This document shows, piece after piece, positions 13,667 to 16,525 of a stretch of DNA of 16,525 nt. The stretch comes from Clostridiales bacterium (GTDB lineage: Bacteria > Bacillota > Clostridia > Oscillospirales > Oscillospiraceae). The stretch is taken from positions 1 through 16,525 of the forward strand of contig JAJQAS010000103.1 in the NCBI GenBank assembly GCA_021203685.1. The letters run 5' to 3'. The position numbers were made by a program, and so were the translations under genes. Each line of letters begins with the position of its first letter. Position 1 is the stretch's first letter. The notes below the pieces were generated by a model. It saw nothing but the letters and a program-made list of their open reading frames with translations, had not been told where the DNA came from and did no database searches.

Positions 13667-14473
13667 ATGGCAAAAAAACGCCTGGATGTGCGAATGACAG
13701 AGCTGGGCTATGCGGAGAGCCGCCAGAAGGCACAGGCCATCATCATGAGCGGACTGGTCTTTGTGGACGGCAAGCGGGTAGATAAATGCGGCGCGGCGGT
13801 GACGGACGCTGCCCAAATCGAGGTGCGGGGCAAAACCCTCCCCTATGTCAGCCGGGGCGGCCTGAAGCTGGAAAAAGCCATGCAGACCTGGCCCATCCGT
13901 CTGGATGGGGTGACTGCGATGGACTGCGGCGCGTCCACCGGCGGCTTCACCGACTGTATGCTGCAAAACGGAGCGAAAAAGGTCTACGCTGTGGACGTGG
14001 GCTACGGCCAGCTGGACTGGAAGCTCCGCAGCGACCCACGGGTGATTTGCATGGAGCGCACCAACGCCCGCTACCTGACAAAAGAACAGATACCGGAGCC
14101 GCTGGACTTCGTTTCGGTGGACGTGTCCTTCATCTCCCTGGGGCTGATTTTGCCTGCCCTCCGGCCGTTGCTGGCGGAAAACGCCCAGATGGTCTGCCTG
14201 GTCAAGCCCCAGTTCGAGGCGGGGAAGGACAAGGTGGGCAAAAAGGGCGTCGTCCGTGACCCGGCGGTCCACCTGGAGGTGCTGGAGCAGTTTTTGGCCC
14301 ACGCGGCGGCCAGCGGCCTGACAGTGCGGGGGTTGACCTATTCCCCCATCCGTGGGCCGGAGGGAAACATTGAGTATCTGGGCTGGCTCAGCGTCCAGCC
14401 GGGGGAGAACACCGCTCCGGCGCTGGCGGAGCTGGTGCGGGCCTCTCATGAGGCATTGGAGAAACAGAGATGA
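13667..14473 (+). CDS. tlyA: TlyA-family rRNA (cytidine-2'-O)-methyltransferase
   Basis: This 268-residue protein has an N-terminal S4 RNA-binding domain (about 1-62, KKRLDVRMTELGYAESRQKAQAIIMSGLVFVDGKRVDK). It is joined to an FtsJ-like methyltransferase domain with YVSRGGLKLEKA, the SAM motif MDCGASTGGFTDCMLQNGAKKVYAVDVGYGQLDWKLR, SVDVSFISL and LVKPQFEAGK. Mycobacterial TlyA methylates 16S and 23S rRNA at cytidine 2'-OH, and the same activity is plausible here. Older names call the family hemolysin. The ATG at 13667 is chosen over an in-frame TTG at 13652 because GGAGGG lies 7 nt before it and the TTG overlaps the hairpin. The stop overlaps nadK by 4 nt. The Bacillus homologue yqxC holds the same place after dxs. 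Confidence 0.93.
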   Translation: MAKKRLDVRMTELGYAESRQKAQAIIMSGLVFVDGKRVDKCGAAVTDAAQIEVRGKTLPYVSRGGLKLEKAMQTWPIRLDGVTAMDCGASTGGFTDCMLQNGAKKVYAVDVGYGQLDWKLRSDPRVICMERTNARYLTKEQIPEPLDFVSVDVSFISLGLILPALRPLLAENAQMVCLVKPQFEAGKDKVGKKGVVRDPAVHLEVLEQFLAHAAASGLTVRGLTYSPIRGPEGNIEYLGWLSVQPGENTAPALAELVRASHEALEKQR

Positions 14474-15330
14474 AAGTGATTTTGAGTCCCAACCCCTACC
14501 GGGACAAGGGGTTGACCGCCGTTCGGGAGGCGGAGCGCATCCTGCGCAGTTGTGGGGTGGAGACCTGTCTGTGCCTGCCCTTCCGGCCGGACCGGTCGTT
14601 GGAGCTGCCCAAAGACATCAAGCTGCGGGACATCCACACGGAGATCAAAAATGCCGATATGCTCATATGCTTCGGCGGGGACGGCACCATCCTCCACTCC
14701 GCCCGGCTGGCCCGCACCTACCGCATCCCCATTCTGGGGGTGAATATGGGCAGCGTGGGCTTTATGGCGGAGCTGGAGGCGGGGGAACTGCACCTGCTGC
14801 GGCAGATCGCCCAGGGCAAATACACCACGGAGCAGCGGATGATGCTGGATATGCGGGTGCTCCGGGACGGGCGGAGCATTTTCTGGGATGTCGCACTGAA
14901 CGACGTAGTCATCTCCAACGGGGCGGTGGCCCGGGTGCTGGACATGACCGTCTACGGCGACAAGGTCAAAATCATGGAGTACTCCGGGGACGGTGTCATC
15001 ATCTGCACTCCCACCGGCTCCACGGCCTATTCCATGTCCGCCGGAGGCCCCATCGTGGAGCCCACCGCTGAAAACATTATCGTCACCCCCATCTGCGCCC
15101 ACGACCTGCTGACCAAGTCCTGTGTGCTGGGCAAGGAGCGCATTGTGGACGTGACGGTGGGACACCTCTCCCACAAGAGCGCCTACCTCTCGGCGGACGG
15201 CGGGAGGGCCTTCCGCCTTTCCAGTGGGGACACAGTGGAGCTGCGCTGCTCCAGTCACACCATCAAGCTGGTGCGTCTGACCGGTCGAAGCTTTTACGAA
15301 GTGCTGAACCAGAAGCTGGGGCGGCGGTAG
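14470..15330 (+). CDS. nadK: NAD kinase
   Basis: This 286-residue NAD kinase makes NADP from NAD with ATP or polyphosphate. Motifs in order are CFGGDGTILHSAR (67-79) with catalytic D71, GVNMGSVGFMAEL (90-102), ALNDVVIS (142-149, where Asn-Glu is more usual than Asn-Asp), CTPTGSTAYSMSAGGPIVEP (179-198) and TPICAHDL. Length is normal for the bacterial type. Its ATG overlaps the tlyA TGA (ATGA), and argR follows after 22 nt. tlyA-nadK-argR order is common in Clostridia. Confidence 0.96.
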   Translation: MKVILSPNPYRDKGLTAVREAERILRSCGVETCLCLPFRPDRSLELPKDIKLRDIHTEIKNADMLICFGGDGTILHSARLARTYRIPILGVNMGSVGFMAELEAGELHLLRQIAQGKYTTEQRMMLDMRVLRDGRSIFWDVALNDVVISNGAVARVLDMTVYGDKVKIMEYSGDGVIICTPTGSTAYSMSAGGPIVEPTAENIIVTPICAHDLLTKSCVLGKERIVDVTVGHLSHKSAYLSADGGRAFRLSSGDTVELRCSSHTIKLVRLTGRSFYEVLNQKLGRR

Positions 15331-15352
15331 TCCGAAAATAGGGGAGGACGGC

Positions 15353-15817
15353 ATGAAGGAACAGCGACAGAGGATGATTTTGGAGATCATCCAAAACCAG
15401 TGCATCGAGACCCAGGAGCAGTTGCTGCTGGCCCTGGGCGAACGGGGATTCCACTGCACCCAGGCCACCATTTCCCGGGACATGAAGGAACTGCACCTGG
15501 TCAAGGAAATGGCCGCCTCCGGCAGCTACCACTACGCCGTCTCTCTGCAGCGGCGGCAGGAGGGCCACTCGGACCGGCTGCAAAACATCTTCCGGGAGGG
15601 GGTCACCTCCTTCGACTATGCGCAGAATCTGGTGGTGCTCAAAACTATGCCCGGCCTGGCCAATGCCGCCGCCGCGGCTCTGGACGGGATGGAGCTGCCC
15701 GACATGGTGGGCTCCCTGGCCGGGGACGACACGGTGCTGCTCATCATGCGCACGGGTCAGGACGCGGAGCGGTTCTGCGGAGAGCTGCGGGCGATGGTGG
15801 ACGAGAGATTTGGATAA
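15353..15817 (+). CDS. argR: Arginine repressor ArgR/AhrC
   Basis: This 154-residue protein has the ArgR pattern. The N-terminal winged helix (about 1-65) contains ILEIIQNQCIETQEQLLLALGERG and the recognition helix TQATISRDMKELHLVK. The C-terminal domain (about 80-150) forms hexamers and binds arginine, with LVVLKTMPGLANAAAAALD and the GSLAGDDTVLLI segment whose Asp pair (125-126) contacts the ligand. ArgR represses arginine synthesis genes and can activate catabolism when arginine is high. GGGGAGGA lies just before the ATG. It closes the nusB block. In Bacillus recN normally follows, but here a terminator and convergent gatB follow instead. I see no obvious ARG box in this window. Confidence 0.95.
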   Translation: MKEQRQRMILEIIQNQCIETQEQLLLALGERGFHCTQATISRDMKELHLVKEMAASGSYHYAVSLQRRQEGHSDRLQNIFREGVTSFDYAQNLVVLKTMPGLANAAAAALDGMELPDMVGSLAGDDTVLLIMRTGQDAERFCGELRAMVDERFG

Positions 15818-15832
15818 TGGAATAAGTATAAG

Positions 15833-15868
15833 AGAAGGCTCCCGCCAGACGGCAGGAGCCTTCTTTTT
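15833..15868. terminator. Intrinsic terminator shared by convergent argR and gatB
   Basis: A 14-bp stem (15833-15846 with 15851-15864, loop AGAC) is followed on the plus strand by a T5 tract (15864-15868) for argR. The single C-A mismatch (15843/15854) becomes a G-U pair on the minus strand. The stem starts 6 nt after the gatB stop, followed by a loosely U-rich tail. It therefore probably serves both genes. Confidence 0.88.
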
Positions 15869-15869
15869 G

Positions 15870-16525
15870 TTACATTTGGGAGAGTTTTTTGTTCAGCGTC
15901 TGGCTGACCGCCTTGGGGTCGCCCTTGCCCTTGAGGGCCTTCATGCACTGACCCATCAGGAAGCCGGAGGCTTTCTTTTTGCCTGCCTTGTAGTCGGCAA
16001 TGGACTGGGGGTTGGCGGCGAGAATGTCATTCACCACCTGCTCCACCAGACCGGCGTCGTTGACCTGCTCCAGGCCGTGGGCCTTCACATAGGCGTCGAT
16101 GTCGCCATTGTCGTCGAACACGGCCCGGAACACCTTGACGGCAGTGTTGCGGTTCAGCTTGCCCTGACGCACCAGTTCGATGAGGTGGGCCAGCGCCTCC
16201 GGCGCGAACACCACCTGCTTGATGTCCAGGCTCTTTTCCTTCAGCTCCCGCAGTACCTCGCCCTGGATCCAGTCGCTGGCCTGCTTGGGGGCGGCGCCCG
16301 CCGCCACCGTGTCCTCAAAGTAGGCTGCCATGGCGCGGGTGTCGGTGAGCAGGGCGGCGTCCTTCTCAGAGAGGCCCCACTCCCGCTGGTAGCGTTCCCG
16401 CTTGGCGGGGGCCATCTCCGGCATGGAGGAGCGCAGGCTGTCCAGATAGCTGTCCGTCAGCTCCATGGGCGGGATGTCCGGCTCCGGGAAGTACCGGTAG
16501 TCCTGGGCGTTCTCCTTGGAGCGCA
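15870..16525 (-). CDS. gatB: Aspartyl/glutamyl-tRNA amidotransferase subunit B, C-terminal part (window-truncated)
   Basis: About 218 C-terminal residues of GatB are present; the start lies beyond the right edge, and the frame enters as RSKENAQDYRYFPEPDIPPMEL. That RSKExxxDYRYFPEPD motif is diagnostic for GatB. A helical region and the YqeY-like tRNA-binding tail follow, with SDWIQGEVLRELKEK, GKLNRNTAVKVF and GFLMGQCMKALKGKGDPKAVSQTLNKKL. GatB binds misacylated Glu-tRNA-Gln and transamidates it with ammonia from GatA. GatA and GatC would be expected upstream outside the window, as in most Firmicutes. It converges on argR, with the stop codon next to the shared terminator. Confidence 0.96.
   Translation of the reverse strand, partial: RSKENAQDYRYFPEPDIPPMELTDSYLDSLRSSMPEMAPAKRERYQREWGLSEKDAALLTDTRAMAAYFEDTVAAGAAPKQASDWIQGEVLRELKEKSLDIKQVVFAPEALAHLIELVRQGKLNRNTAVKVFRAVFDDNGDIDAYVKAHGLEQVNDAGLVEQVVNDILAANPQSIADYKAGKKKASGFLMGQCMKALKGKGDPKAVSQTLNKKLSQM

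Noticed and set aside
11717..14449. A 910-codon open frame on the minus strand opposite dxs and tlyA
   Set aside because: It is antisense to two well-conserved genes, has no recognisable domain, and is expected from GC-rich codon bias on the opposite strand.
1..16525. Mobile elements, CRISPR arrays, tRNA or rRNA genes
   Set aside because: No transposase or integrase reading frame, no regularly spaced repeats, and no tRNA- or rRNA-like stretch was seen; the gaps between genes are all short.

Overview
The window is a 16.5 kb piece of a GC-rich, endospore-forming Firmicute chromosome. The complete spoIIIA cluster shows sporulation ability. The nusB-xseAB-ispA-dxs-tlyA-nadK-argR gene order is typical of Clostridia, and the codon usage with long open shadow frames points to high GC. 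An Oscillospiraceae-like gut clostridium (Flavonifractor/Intestinimonas/Lawsonibacter type) is my inference; there is no rRNA or other phylogenetic marker here to prove it.

Region 1 (1-2552): a MocR/PdxR-type regulator on the minus strand faces away from a two-gene plus-strand unit, a CYTH-domain protein followed by a TIGR04076-family protein. Two good sigma-A promoters stand back to back in the 135-bp gap with only 4 bp between their -35 boxes. A strong intrinsic terminator ends the two-gene unit. A long hairpin lies just downstream of the regulator gene.

Region 2 (2599-7403): spoIIIAA to spoIIIAH, eight tightly packed genes. They encode the mother-cell half of the SpoIIIA-SpoIIQ channel that connects mother cell and forespore during engulfment. 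The cluster ends in an intrinsic terminator. The most unusual observation of the window is here: spoIIIAA has no stop codon at its expected end, and its frame runs through the whole of spoIIIAB.

Region 3 (about 7429-15868): a probable sigma-A promoter followed by ten co-directional genes, nusB, a TsaD/Kae1-like paralogue, xseA, xseB, ispA, a divergent-PAP2 (DUF212) gene, dxs, tlyA, nadK and argR. Many overlap by 4 nt. The block covers antitermination, exonuclease VII, isoprenoid precursor synthesis (DXS feeding the prenyl chain synthase), an S4/FtsJ-type rRNA methyltransferase, NAD kinase and the arginine repressor. A hairpin terminator, probably bidirectional, separates it from the 3' part of gatB arriving on the minus strand (region 4, 15870-16525).

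Most of the window is core-genome material. I found no mobile elements, CRISPR arrays, tRNA or rRNA genes. The points worth a second look are the spoIIIAA stop loss, the divergent regulator/CYTH/TIGR04076 module, a D-to-N change in the second Asp-rich motif of the prenyl synthase, and several hairpins.
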